Shown: one piece after another, positions 26,876 through 34,720 of the stretch
Numbering within the stretch: the stretch's first letter is position 1
Layout: every line of letters starts with the position of its first letter
Assembly (NCBI GenBank): GCA_013298695.1
Contig: JAAFIS010000005.1
Span: 124,001 to 188,000, forward strand
DNA: 64,000 nucleotides
Origin: Betaproteobacteria bacterium
GTDB taxonomy: Bacteria; Pseudomonadota; Gammaproteobacteria; Burkholderiales; Casimicrobiaceae
Direction: 5' to 3'
The notes under the pieces: model-generated
Told to the model about the DNA's origin: nothing
Databases searched by the model: none
Seen by the model: the letters and a program-made list of their open reading frames with translations, nothing else
Translations under genes and position numbers: made by a program

Positions 26876-27235
26876 ATGAGCACCGACCCCAACTGCATTT
26901 TCTGCAAAATCATTCGCGGCGAGATTCCATCGAAAAAGGTCTTCGAGGACGACGACGTGCTCGCGTTTAACGACATTCATCCCGCCGCGCCGGTCCACGT
27001 GCTGGTAATCCCTAAGAAGCACATCGCGAAACTTTCGGATGCGACTGAGGCGGATCAAGCCGTGCTCGGTAAAATGATGTTAGTCGCAACGAAGGTGGCG
27101 AACGATTTGGGTGCCACGGATGGCTTTCGAACGATCATCAACGTCGGACGGGTCGGTCGGCAAGATGTGTTTCATCTTCATATGCATGTGCTCGGTGGCC
27201 CCAATCCCTTGGGGCGCATGATTGAGCCACAATAG
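26876..27235 (+). CDS. hinT: HIT-family nucleotide phosphoramidase (HinT-like)
   Basis: 119 residues. The N-terminal CIFCKIIRGEIPSKKVFEDD and the histidine triad HLHMHVLGG (HxHxH near residues 101-105) define the HINT branch. It hydrolyses adenosine 5'-phosphoramidates and aminoacyl-AMPs in the cytoplasm. Its place between hisE and tatA is the usual betaproteobacterial order. Confidence 0.93.
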   Translation: MSTDPNCIFCKIIRGEIPSKKVFEDDDVLAFNDIHPAAPVHVLVIPKKHIAKLSDATEADQAVLGKMMLVATKVANDLGATDGFRTIINVGRVGRQDVFHLHMHVLGGPNPLGRMIEPQ

Positions 27236-27257
27236 TTTTTTTGATTAGGAGCGAGCC

Positions 27258-27482
27258 ATGGGTTCATTTTCGATTTGGCACTGGTTAATCGTTTTGTTGG
27301 TCGTCGTTTTGATTTTCGGCACCAAGAAATTGCGAAACGTCGGTAAAGATTTAGGCGGCGCAGTCAGCGATTTCAAAGACGGTTTGAAAGGCGGCGAAAA
27401 GGCTGCGAGCGGGGACGCACCAACTCCTACCGCAACACCGACCAACGTCATTGAGGGCGAAGCGAAACGTGACAAGGTCTGA
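27258..27482 (+). CDS. tatA: Sec-independent translocase subunit TatA
   Basis: 74 residues: one N-terminal membrane helix ([15 protein letters not shown]), the [14 protein letters not shown] hinge and amphipathic helix, and an acidic tail. It forms the size-adjustable pore for folded proteins. The Shine-Dalgarno TAGGAGCGAGCC precedes ATG 27258. Known cargo type in this window: the RR-signal molybdoenzyme. Confidence 0.95.
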   Translation: MGSFSIWHWLIVLLVVVLIFGTKKLRNVGKDLGGAVSDFKDGLKGGEKAASGDAPTPTATPTNVIEGEAKRDKV

Positions 27483-27628
27483 CGCGCGACGCGCGTCGAA
27501 AAAGTCTTCCCATTTGATGTGTTTTGTTTCCTTCGACGACGATGGCATAGCTTTGCTTTCTAGCGGCGAATGCCGCGTCGTCGTAGCGACAGCGTCGCGT
27601 CGTCCTCTCGTCCTGCACGAAGTGCAAA

Positions 27629-28120
27629 ATGTTTGATTTCTCGTTCGGTGAAATGGCGATCGTCGCGGTCGTCGCGCTGGTGGTTCTCGGTCCCGAGAAG
27701 CTGCCGAAGGTCGCACGCACGGTCGGGCATTTACTTGGGCGCGCAAGAACCTACGCCAACCAGGTGAAGGCTGACATCGACCGCGAAGTGCAGATGGATG
27801 AATTGCGCAAGCTTCAACAGCAAGCGCAAGACGCAGCACGCTCGTTTGAAACCGCGGTCAGCGATGCCGGGCGCAGCGTTGAAAGTGAAGCGGCAAAGAT
27901 TGAGCAAAGTTTTGATCCGCTTCGCCCTGAAGCGACTTCGACGCCAAGTGCTGCATCGGTCACGCCAAGCGAGGTGGCGGCTTTGGAAACGTCCATTGCC
28001 GAGCAGGCGATGTCGCAATCCTCAACGGCACCCGCGCCGACACCGTTCGCGCAGCACTCACCCGCCATCGCCGACGCCGAGAATGTAGCGCGCGAAAAAT
28101 TGACTAATGACGTGCGTTAG
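27629..28120 (+). CDS. tatB: Sec-independent translocase subunit TatB
   Basis: 163 residues: MFDFSFGEMAIVAVVALVVLGPEKLPKVARTVG is the canonical TatB helix and GPEKLP hinge; then an amphipathic helix and a long Ala/Ser/Pro-rich tail. It forms the signal-peptide receptor with TatC. It is separated from tatA by 146 nt, an unusually long gap. A short TGCAC-gaa-GTGCA hairpin lies directly before its start codon. Confidence 0.95.
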   Translation: MFDFSFGEMAIVAVVALVVLGPEKLPKVARTVGHLLGRARTYANQVKADIDREVQMDELRKLQQQAQDAARSFETAVSDAGRSVESEAAKIEQSFDPLRPEATSTPSAASVTPSEVAALETSIAEQAMSQSSTAPAPTPFAQHSPAIADAENVAREKLTNDVR

Positions 28121-28154
28121 ATGAACAAACGCGCGCTGAATTCGATGAGAGCTC

Positions 28155-28907
28155 ATGTCTGAAAATCAAAAAGAAGAGAGCTTCGTCTCCCACTTGGTGG
28201 AGTTGCGTTCGCGGCTGATGAAAGCGGTTGGCGCGATTTTGTTGATCGCAATCGTGCTGATGATTTATCCGGGCTCCGCGAGAATTTACAAGTTTGTCGC
28301 CGCGCCTTTAATGGCTTCGCTCCCGGCCGGCGGCACGATGATCGCCACCGATGTGATCGGCGTCTTCTTTGTGCCGCTGAAGGTCACGCTGTTGGTCGCG
28401 TTTCTGATTGCGCTGCCGTGGGTGCTTTATCAAATGTGGGCGTTCATTGCACCAGGCTTGTATCAGCATGAAAAGAAGCTTGCGATGCCGCTCATTGTGT
28501 CGTCGACATTGCTGTTCTTCGCGGGGATGTCGTTCGCCTATTTAGTTGTCTTTCCTTCGCTCTTTCCGATCCTATTTGGCTATGCGCCTGAGGGCGTTAC
28601 GGTAAGCACCGACATTGAAAAATACTGGAGCTTTGCGCTCACTATGTTTATCGCTTTCGGAATCACGTTCGAAACGCCCGTCGTTCTAGCGGTGCTCACT
28701 CGCGCGGGCATCGTAACCGTTCAGCAGCTCAAAGAATTCCGCGGTTACTTCATCGTTGCCGCGTTCGTGATTGCGGCGGTCGTTACGCCGCCCGATGTGC
28801 TGTCACAGCTCTTCCTCGCCGTCCCGCTCGTGATCTTGTACGAAGTCGGGATCTGGGTAAGCATGCTAATCAAGCCGCGCAAAAAAGCCGAAGCTGAAAC
28901 GGCGTAA
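28155..28907 (+). CDS. tatC: Sec-independent translocase subunit TatC
   Basis: 250 residues with six membrane helices. Conserved N-terminal FVSHLVELRSRL, the P-rich PWVLYQMWAFIAPGLYQHEKK, and FGITFETPVVL with the membrane-embedded Glu are visible. It recognises the twin-arginine signal. It completes tatABC and faces the htrA-like gene convergently across a 41-nt gap. Confidence 0.96.
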   Translation: MSENQKEESFVSHLVELRSRLMKAVGAILLIAIVLMIYPGSARIYKFVAAPLMASLPAGGTMIATDVIGVFFVPLKVTLLVAFLIALPWVLYQMWAFIAPGLYQHEKKLAMPLIVSSTLLFFAGMSFAYLVVFPSLFPILFGYAPEGVTVSTDIEKYWSFALTMFIAFGITFETPVVLAVLTRAGIVTVQQLKEFRGYFIVAAFVIAAVVTPPDVLSQLFLAVPLVILYEVGIWVSMLIKPRKKAEAETA

Positions 28908-28948
28908 CCTTTGCTAGGGATCCGCCGTGCGTAGTCTGTACCGAACAG

Positions 28949-30154
28949 TTATTGCCGCTGTCGCGTCGGTGGCGGTCGCTTGCCTAGCGTCACATTGAGC
29001 TCTTTCTCATTGCCGTCACGCAATAGCTTCACCGCTATCGTTTGCTCAGGGGGAATAGAGGCAATAGCGTTAATCGCTTCGCTGCGATCGGCGACCGCTT
29101 TGCCGTTGACTTCGATGATGACATCGTTCGGGCGAATGCCTGCACGCGAGCCAGGCCCGCCATCGATAACGGCGTTCACAAACGCGCCGCGCGTGTCTTT
29201 CAACGCCAGCCTTGACTTAACTTCAGGAGTGATGGAACCCAACGAAGCACCGAGATAGCCGCGTCGGACTTCGCCTTTACTGATTAACTGCTCAAGGATC
29301 GGTTTGACAATTGCTGTTGGGATCGCGAAACCGATGCCCGAGAAATCGCCCGTTCGCGTGAAGATGCTCGTGTTGATTCCGACAAGATTGCCATTCACGT
29401 TCACTAGCGCGCCACCAGAATTGCCTTGATTGATCGCGGCGTCGGTTTGGATAAAGCTTTCAAACGGCGATCCGTCACCGATTTGCGTGCGCCCGAGCGC
29501 GCTCACGATGCCCATCGTCACGCTGTTGCCGAAGACGCCGAAGGGATTTCCAATCGCCAGAACCCAATCACCCGGCGACAGCTGGTTTGAATCGTCGATC
29601 GTGATCGCGGGCAACTCGGTCACGTCAATCCGAATTACCGCAAGATCACTTTCCGGGTCTACGCCCACTTTTTTGGCAGAGAAGACGCGTTTATCAAACA
29701 GCTCAACTTCGATCTTTTCCGCGCCTTCGACCACGTGGTTGTTGGTGACAATGTAGCCGTCTGCACGCACAATCACCCCTGAACCTTGGCCGCTCATGGG
29801 TTGGTTTTCGCGCATCTGACGGTCGCGCCCAAAAAAGCGCTCGAACATGGGATCGTCGGTAAACGGATTGCGGTAGCGTCGCTCAGCGCTCGTCGATATT
29901 TTCACTACCGAGGAGAGCGCGCGCTTTGCCGCTTCGCTGAGCCCGTTAGCGGGCAGCGCGGCGGTATTCGCTTTGGCAACGCCAGCGTCGCCCGATTGCG
30001 GCGCGGCCGTTTTAGCAGGCGCGGATGGCAACGCGGGCGCAACGACTGCCGGGGCACGCGAGAGCAACTCGGGCCGCAACGTGCTCACGGTGAAGAGCAC
30101 GGCGACGCACACCGTGCATACCTGAGCAAAAACAAGCCATAATCGCTTCAACAT
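28949..30154 (-). CDS. HtrA/DegS-like periplasmic serine protease with one PDZ domain
   Basis: About 401 residues from ATG 30154 (MLKRLWLVFAQ...); a longer frame to 30241 would put unrelated residues before the membrane helix. One N-terminal membrane helix (anchor or uncleaved signal), an Ala/Pro linker, then a trypsin-like domain with the triad His (VTNNHVVEG), Asp (ESDLAVIRID) and Ser (NQGNSGGAL). A single C-terminal PDZ domain follows (RRGYLGASLG to IEVNGKAV). This layout resembles DegS/HhoB rather than two-PDZ DegP, which suggests a regulatory or envelope-stress protease. It is divergent from nif3 with a 68-nt shared upstream region. Confidence 0.92.
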   Translation of the reverse strand: MLKRLWLVFAQVCTVCVAVLFTVSTLRPELLSRAPAVVAPALPSAPAKTAAPQSGDAGVAKANTAALPANGLSEAAKRALSSVVKISTSAERRYRNPFTDDPMFERFFGRDRQMRENQPMSGQGSGVIVRADGYIVTNNHVVEGAEKIEVELFDKRVFSAKKVGVDPESDLAVIRIDVTELPAITIDDSNQLSPGDWVLAIGNPFGVFGNSVTMGIVSALGRTQIGDGSPFESFIQTDAAINQGNSGGALVNVNGNLVGINTSIFTRTGDFSGIGFAIPTAIVKPILEQLISKGEVRRGYLGASLGSITPEVKSRLALKDTRGAFVNAVIDGGPGSRAGIRPNDVIIEVNGKAVADRSEAINAIASIPPEQTIAVKLLRDGNEKELNVTLGKRPPPTRQRQ

Positions 30155-30222
30155 AATCGGGTTTCCGGAGAAAAAAGTGACATGCGACTTAGCGCTCGCA
30201 TCGTCGCCATCGAGGAGGGGAC

Positions 30223-31038
30223 ATGCGTAACGCGGAGTCACTGAATTCTATGCAAGAGAGCTTCACTCAACCCCGCGTGACGGCGGTCGCACGGGAGTCG
30301 CTCACGCAACACCTCTCGACCTACCTCGACGTGCGCAAATTCAAAGACGTTGCGCCCAATGGTTTGCAAGTTGAAGGCACGCCAATGATTCACAAGTTGG
30401 TGGTCGGTGTTACCGCCAACGAAGCGTTGATCGACGCCGCGGCCAACGCGCAGGCCGACGCGCTTCTGGTGCATCACGGTTTGTTCTGGAAGGGCGACGA
30501 TCCGCGAATTGTGGGATTCCATCGCCGCCGAGTCGCGCAATTGATTGCGCGAAACATCAACCTCTATGCCTATCACTTGCCGCTCGACGCGCACCCCGAC
30601 GTCGGAAACAACGTGCAGCTCGCCAAAAAACTGGGGCTCAACGTGCGCGGCGCGTGTGGCGATCAGGATCTGGTGCTGTACGGTGAGCTGGGTAACGCAA
30701 TCCCGGTGCGGCCCGCGGTGCTCGCTGCGTTTTGTGCTCGCCACTTTGGTGGCCGTGTTTCGCTGTTCACCAGTTCGACTGGATTGGTGCAAAAAATCGC
30801 GTGGTGCACTGGTGCAGGCGGATCGTTGCTTCGCGATGCGATCGACCTCGGCGCAGAAGCATTCATCACGGGCGAGATTTCGGAGCACCACATTCACATC
30901 GCCCGCGAAAGCAACGTCACGCTCATCACGATTGGTCATCATGCCAGCGAGCGTGGCGGCGTAATGGCGCTCGCTTCGTACCTGGAGAAAAAGTTCTCGC
31001 TCTCGACGCAGTTTATTGATGTTGATTCGCCTTTGTAA
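30223..31038 (+). CDS. Nif3-family dinuclear metal-centre protein
   Basis: 271 residues from ATG 30223, which follows a strong GAGGAGGGGAC ribosome site. Family motifs: NGLQVEG, ADALLVHHGLFWKG (metal-binding His pair), NLYAYHLPLDAHPDVGNN, TGEISEHH and GHHASERGGV (metal His/Glu). Members (YbgI/YqfO) are cytoplasmic, hexameric and bind two metals; a GTP-cyclohydrolase-like or hydrolase role is proposed but unsettled. In many betaproteobacteria petA follows this gene; here about 11 kb intervenes. Confidence 0.93.
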   Translation: MRNAESLNSMQESFTQPRVTAVARESLTQHLSTYLDVRKFKDVAPNGLQVEGTPMIHKLVVGVTANEALIDAAANAQADALLVHHGLFWKGDDPRIVGFHRRRVAQLIARNINLYAYHLPLDAHPDVGNNVQLAKKLGLNVRGACGDQDLVLYGELGNAIPVRPAVLAAFCARHFGGRVSLFTSSTGLVQKIAWCTGAGGSLLRDAIDLGAEAFITGEISEHHIHIARESNVTLITIGHHASERGGVMALASYLEKKFSLSTQFIDVDSPL

Positions 31039-31080
31039 GTTGACCTACTAAACTCAGCTAGCTCGCGTGTACGACGCTCT

Positions 31081-31157
31081 AATTGGGCTAAAGCGGAAAT
31101 TATTGTGTTTATTGAAAAATACTAAAATGACTATCTCCGCCCAATAAAGTAGGCCTT
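31081..31157 (+). repeat. AT-rich intergenic element, copy C
   Basis: Starts AATTGGGCTAAAGCGGAAAT and ends CTCCGCCCAATAAAGTAGG; the terminal ATTGGGC and GCCCAAT are inverted repeats. AT-rich centre (TTATTGAAAAATACTAAAAT). It lies about 120 nt upstream of the IspZ-like gene in the same orientation. Confidence 0.55.
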
Positions 31158-31189
31158 GTACCTAACTAGCTGAAGATCAGCAGTGAATC

Positions 31190-31215
31190 GGCGCTCTACC
31201 AGCTCAGCTTCTCGC
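31190..31215 (-). other. Possible tRNA scrap (D-arm region)
   Basis: The plus-strand sequence GCGCTCTACCAGCTCAGCTT matches at 18 of 20 positions the reverse complement of a common bacterial tRNA D-arm. The anticodon and T-arms are not present. It lies just where the expected nif3-petA neighbourhood is broken. It may be an integration scar or a chance match. Confidence 0.3.
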
Positions 31216-31277
31216 AACCCGTCGCATCGCATCTGGGAAGCGCGCTCAAGCAGCGATTGCACCGCAATAATTCAGTT

Positions 31278-32213
31278 ATGAAACTCTGGACTTACCTACG
31301 CCGCTTCGATGTGGATGGCGTGCGCGGCGAAGTGCGCACCGTTGCCACCACGAACGAACTTAAATCAACGTTGCTAATCGATGGTCATGCCGTTGCCGAA
31401 GACAGCTTCGAAGTGCAAAGTGCTCGCGCGCTGAGGAACAACGAATTGCGGCACGTCTTGCCCGATGGCCGCAGGCTCGAAGTTGAATCTGGCTATGTGG
31501 GATGGTGGAAAACGCAGATTGCCGTTCGGATCAATGATCAATTGGTTTTTGAAAGCGCACCCGGCGCACGTATTCGCTGGCCACAATACTTTGTCAAAAA
31601 TGCGGATCGGCTGGCTAATCAATCGCCTGAGGAAGCTGAAGCCTCCCAAGCTGAAGCAAGGCGTCAGAGTGAACAATTCACGCGTAACAAGCCGTCGCTT
31701 TTGTTCGATATGGGTATCGCGCTACTGTTTTTTGTCGTCGCGAAGTTTTCCAATCTCACTACGGCAGCGCTTGTAGGTGCAGGCGCAGGCATCATCGGTT
31801 GGGTCGTTCAGCGGATCACAAAAATTGATTTGATGGGTGGGCTCGCAACATTTGGCATCATCATGTCGCTCGTAACTGCGGGTTTTGCCTACGCATTTCA
31901 AAACGATGACATGGTGAAACTGCGCACGACGATTATGGGACTGCTCACTGCGTTGATTTTCTTGGGCGACGGTTTGATGGGCGGTCGCTATCTCGGCAAA
32001 CGCCTCGTGCGCTACATGCCGCATCCAGACACGAGCCCGTCGCGGCTCGTCATCGGCATTGGGCTCGTCGGCATCATCATGGCCACACTCAATCAACTCG
32101 TCGCGAACTTCACATCAACGGATGTGTGGCTCGTGTATCACACGTTCATCGACATCATCATCGCGATGGGACTTACGTTGTATGTGATTAAGTGGGCGTC
32201 GCCAAAGCTCTAG
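31278..32213 (+). CDS. IspZ/YciB-like septation-type membrane protein with an extra N-terminal domain
   Basis: About 311 residues from ATG 31278 (MKLWTYLRRF); a TTG 21 nt upstream is less likely. Residues 1-130 are soluble and beta-rich (two RRFDVDGVRGEVRTV-like strands; WWKTQIAVRINDQLVFE). Residues 135-305 contain five to six hydrophobic helices with the IspZ-like blocks KPSLLFDMGIALLFFVV, LRTTIMGLLTALIFLGDGLMG and YLGKRLVRYM. IspZ affects cell-envelope and septum formation. The N-terminal extension is not part of classical IspZ. Function inferred only. Confidence 0.7.
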   Translation: MKLWTYLRRFDVDGVRGEVRTVATTNELKSTLLIDGHAVAEDSFEVQSARALRNNELRHVLPDGRRLEVESGYVGWWKTQIAVRINDQLVFESAPGARIRWPQYFVKNADRLANQSPEEAEASQAEARRQSEQFTRNKPSLLFDMGIALLFFVVAKFSNLTTAALVGAGAGIIGWVVQRITKIDLMGGLATFGIIMSLVTAGFAYAFQNDDMVKLRTTIMGLLTALIFLGDGLMGGRYLGKRLVRYMPHPDTSPSRLVIGIGLVGIIMATLNQLVANFTSTDVWLVYHTFIDIIIAMGLTLYVIKWASPKL

Positions 32214-32293
32214 GTGTGACGTAAGCTTGTTAAGCGAGTAGCTGGGATTAGTCGGGTTCGACTTTTTCCGCTTCGAGGTGGCTTGCGTTTCCC

Positions 32294-32322
32294 GTTCGTG
32301 GTGAGCTTGTCGAACCATGAAC
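32294..32322. repeat. Short palindromic repeat (GGTGAGCTTGTCGAACCA core)
   Basis: GTTCGTGG (32294-32301) pairs with CCATGAAC (32315-32322) allowing one mismatch/wobble. The 18-nt core at 32300-32317 recurs exactly at 56465-56482. Probably a REP-type element; it lies between convergent genes and could help terminate both. Confidence 0.5.
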
Positions 32323-32342
32323 GCACTTCAACGCATTCGAAC

Positions 32343-34280
32343 CTATGGCTCATTCTCAAATCGCTTGCGCCACCAGTCACCGAATTCTGATGTTTTGCGA
32401 ATTGAATCGAGATCAGGATCCGCGCGAAGGTCACTTTCTTCGGGCACATCTTTCTGTGGAACCCGATCTATCACTTCAACAAATCGCTTGGCGTCACTTC
32501 GGCGTGCCGCAACGCACGCTAAGTTGTATGACGGATGTCCCGTACGTTGCTCATACTCTATTGCTTTAGATTCAGCCTCTGCGATGTAGCGCGTTTTCAA
32601 CGTTGGATCTTCTGTAACTTCAGCGAGATGCAAGAAAGCGCTACTTTGTGCGTTGAGCGTGTCATGCAAATTCGAATTCAATTTCACCGCAGTTGCGTAC
32701 TTCGAAATCGCTTCTAAGTAGATCGCGGGGCGCTCATTGAGCTCAACCACGTCCGCGAGCTTATGAAGGGCCAGGCCCCAATTGTGAAACGCGAGATCGG
32801 CTTCGGGATTGATCTGGATTGCGGCTTCATATTTGAGAAAGGCTTCTCTTAGTAGCTGAACTAGTTGCTCACCTTCTTCTGTGTCGGCGAGGGATGAGAG
32901 CGCGGCTCCCCAGTTGATGAGAACATCATACTGGTTCGCTTTGATTTTCAGTGCGGTTTCAAATTTCGCAATCGCGCTGCGCAGTAGTTTTGGTCGTTCG
33001 TTTTTGTTTGTGTCCTCTGCGGATTGCCAAAGAGCAACCCCAAGATTTGTGAGGATGTCAATGCGATTTGCATTGATCGCTAGCGCAGCCTCGTACTTGT
33101 CGATTTCTTGTTTACGCAGCTGTTGACGCGCGTTACCAACCGCTTGATCGGCGAGCTGACCTAGAGCGATACCCCAACTATTTAACGCCAATACTTCGTT
33201 CGGTTTAATTGTCAAAACGGCTTCGTACTTCGCAATTGCCTCGAGAAGGAGCGCGCGCGCTTTCGCGCCACTCTCAATTCCAGCAAGACGTCTCAGCGCA
33301 ACTCCCCAATTCAATAGCGCTTTGTAATTGTTTGGCTCAATTTCTAGTGCCGATTCAAATGCGCTAGCCGCTTCGCGAAATGATTCCATAGCCCTCGTAT
33401 CGTTTGCAGTATTGGCAAATGCTGCAAGCGATACGCCGAGGTTGTAGAGCGCGTTCTTGTTCTCTGGTGCTTCGATCAAACTTGCTTTGAACATTGCCAC
33501 AGCAGTTGCGTAGTCACGCTGTTCAAATGCTCTGAAGCCTCGCGCGTAGAGGCGGTCGGCGAAGGCCGCGAAGGGCGAGATCTCTATTTCACTTGCTGCA
33601 GCGATCAGCTCTGCTGTGTCTCCGGCGTCCTCGTCGACGACGTTTACAAATACCGCTTGGTGTTTAATCGAATCATTCGCCGTTTGTTCTTGAAAGCTCG
33701 TTTTAACTGCGGTATTGCTCTGCGGAAGGGATCGTTGAATAAGATTCAGATTTTGCTTAGTTTGCTCCACCAACAAGCCAGACTGTTTCTGGTTTTCCTC
33801 GATTGCTCCGAGCGCGTTGTTTGCGCGATTCTTCAGTTCGTCGACGATGCTGCGTTGATCCTCGATTTGTTTTCTCGCCGCTTCACTGGCTGCGACATGA
33901 GCTCGGTATTCGCTGCGCAACTTCCATGTAAATACGAAGGGAATGAAGATACTGAAAAAAGCCGTAACAACCGCTAGCCCGGCGAACCACCAGTCGATGC
34001 TTTTCTGCGCATTGGCGGAGACGTCTTTGCGAAGATCGCTGATGTCTTTTGTAAGTCCAAGCTTTTCGTCGAGCGCTTTAAGTTCGACCACACGTTTTGC
34101 TTCGAGCATTTCTGTTTTTTGCGAAAGCTCTTCGAACTTTTTGTTGATTTCAGCGCGATCAGTAGCTCCCGCGTCGCGCGCGTGCGAGGGGGTTAGCGCG
34201 AGCAGGGCGCTCGCGCATATCAACGCCAGCGCAGTTGCGAGCGTGTCTATTTGGCAGGTTGCGCGCAGGCGTGTAAACAT
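32343..34280 (-). CDS. Secreted or membrane-anchored TPR-repeat protein
   Basis: 645 residues. Signal peptide at 1-35 (ends SHA|RD), a charged, coiled-coil-prone segment (about 40-90), a membrane helix (WWFAGLAVVTAFFSIFIPFVF, about 96-117), a second coiled coil (about 120-185), then at least eight TPR-like 34- to 45-residue units with repeated ALxNWGxAL and ALxIxxN motifs (about 240-590). The topology suggests a TPR platform on one side of the inner membrane. No enzymatic domain. The gene stands alone between intergenic repeats. The start ATG 34280 is the first in frame. Specific role unknown. Confidence 0.8.
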   Translation of the reverse strand: MFTRLRATCQIDTLATALALICASALLALTPSHARDAGATDRAEINKKFEELSQKTEMLEAKRVVELKALDEKLGLTKDISDLRKDVSANAQKSIDWWFAGLAVVTAFFSIFIPFVFTWKLRSEYRAHVAASEAARKQIEDQRSIVDELKNRANNALGAIEENQKQSGLLVEQTKQNLNLIQRSLPQSNTAVKTSFQEQTANDSIKHQAVFVNVVDEDAGDTAELIAAASEIEISPFAAFADRLYARGFRAFEQRDYATAVAMFKASLIEAPENKNALYNLGVSLAAFANTANDTRAMESFREAASAFESALEIEPNNYKALLNWGVALRRLAGIESGAKARALLLEAIAKYEAVLTIKPNEVLALNSWGIALGQLADQAVGNARQQLRKQEIDKYEAALAINANRIDILTNLGVALWQSAEDTNKNERPKLLRSAIAKFETALKIKANQYDVLINWGAALSSLADTEEGEQLVQLLREAFLKYEAAIQINPEADLAFHNWGLALHKLADVVELNERPAIYLEAISKYATAVKLNSNLHDTLNAQSSAFLHLAEVTEDPTLKTRYIAEAESKAIEYEQRTGHPSYNLACVAARRSDAKRFVEVIDRVPQKDVPEESDLRADPDLDSIRKTSEFGDWWRKRFENEP

Positions 34281-34480
34281 CGATTCACCATCCGGCTTAC
34301 TTTTTGTTGCATGATTATTGGCGAAACGGAGGGTGGATGCTAGTGTTGCGTGTTACTGACGTGAGGGGCTCACCACGAACGGAAGCAGTGCATTCGCCGC
34401 GTACGTGAAAATGACTGTACTACCCGCTTCGTCACAAGACGTCTTCGCGCGGCCAACGACCAAAAGAGCGGCACTGCCGC

Positions 34481-34585
34481 GAATAATCCGTACTGCGCTG
34501 CGCAGCGGCTTGGATACTTACCAGATCTGTTGGTATCCGACCGTGAGCACGCTCAGGTACTAAGGCCCTATCGCGAGTTTGCGTT
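34481..34585 (-). pseudogene. Relic of the 3' end of asd
   Basis: 105 nt align with 40914-41017 inside asd, in the same orientation. The minus-strand translation reads RKLAIGP*YLSVLTVGYQQIW*VSKPLRSAVRII, against [21 protein letters not shown]... in intact Asd. Two stop codons and drift show it is dead. It suggests a past duplication spanning this locus. The rest of 34281-34720 shows no gene. Confidence 0.8.
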
Positions 34586-34665
34586 TACTGCTCACAGGTG
34601 GGTCTGAAGTTCTTCACTAACGCGTAGCGCGCGCAGGAGTACAGAATGCGCGCCTCCGATTCCGT

Positions 34666-34701
34666 GGGTCTGGTGTCGTCAGTATCGACACCAGTTGACC
34701 C
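34666..34701 (-). terminator. Stem-loop after the subtilase gene
   Basis: CTGGTGTCG (34670-34678) and CGACACCAG (34686-34694) form a perfect 9-bp stem with a 7-nt loop, extended by GGGT/ACCC outside. It lies 20-55 nt past the stop of the subtilase. No U-run on the minus strand, so termination strength is uncertain. Confidence 0.5.
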
Positions 34702-34720
34702 AGCGGTACTTGGTTGCGTC

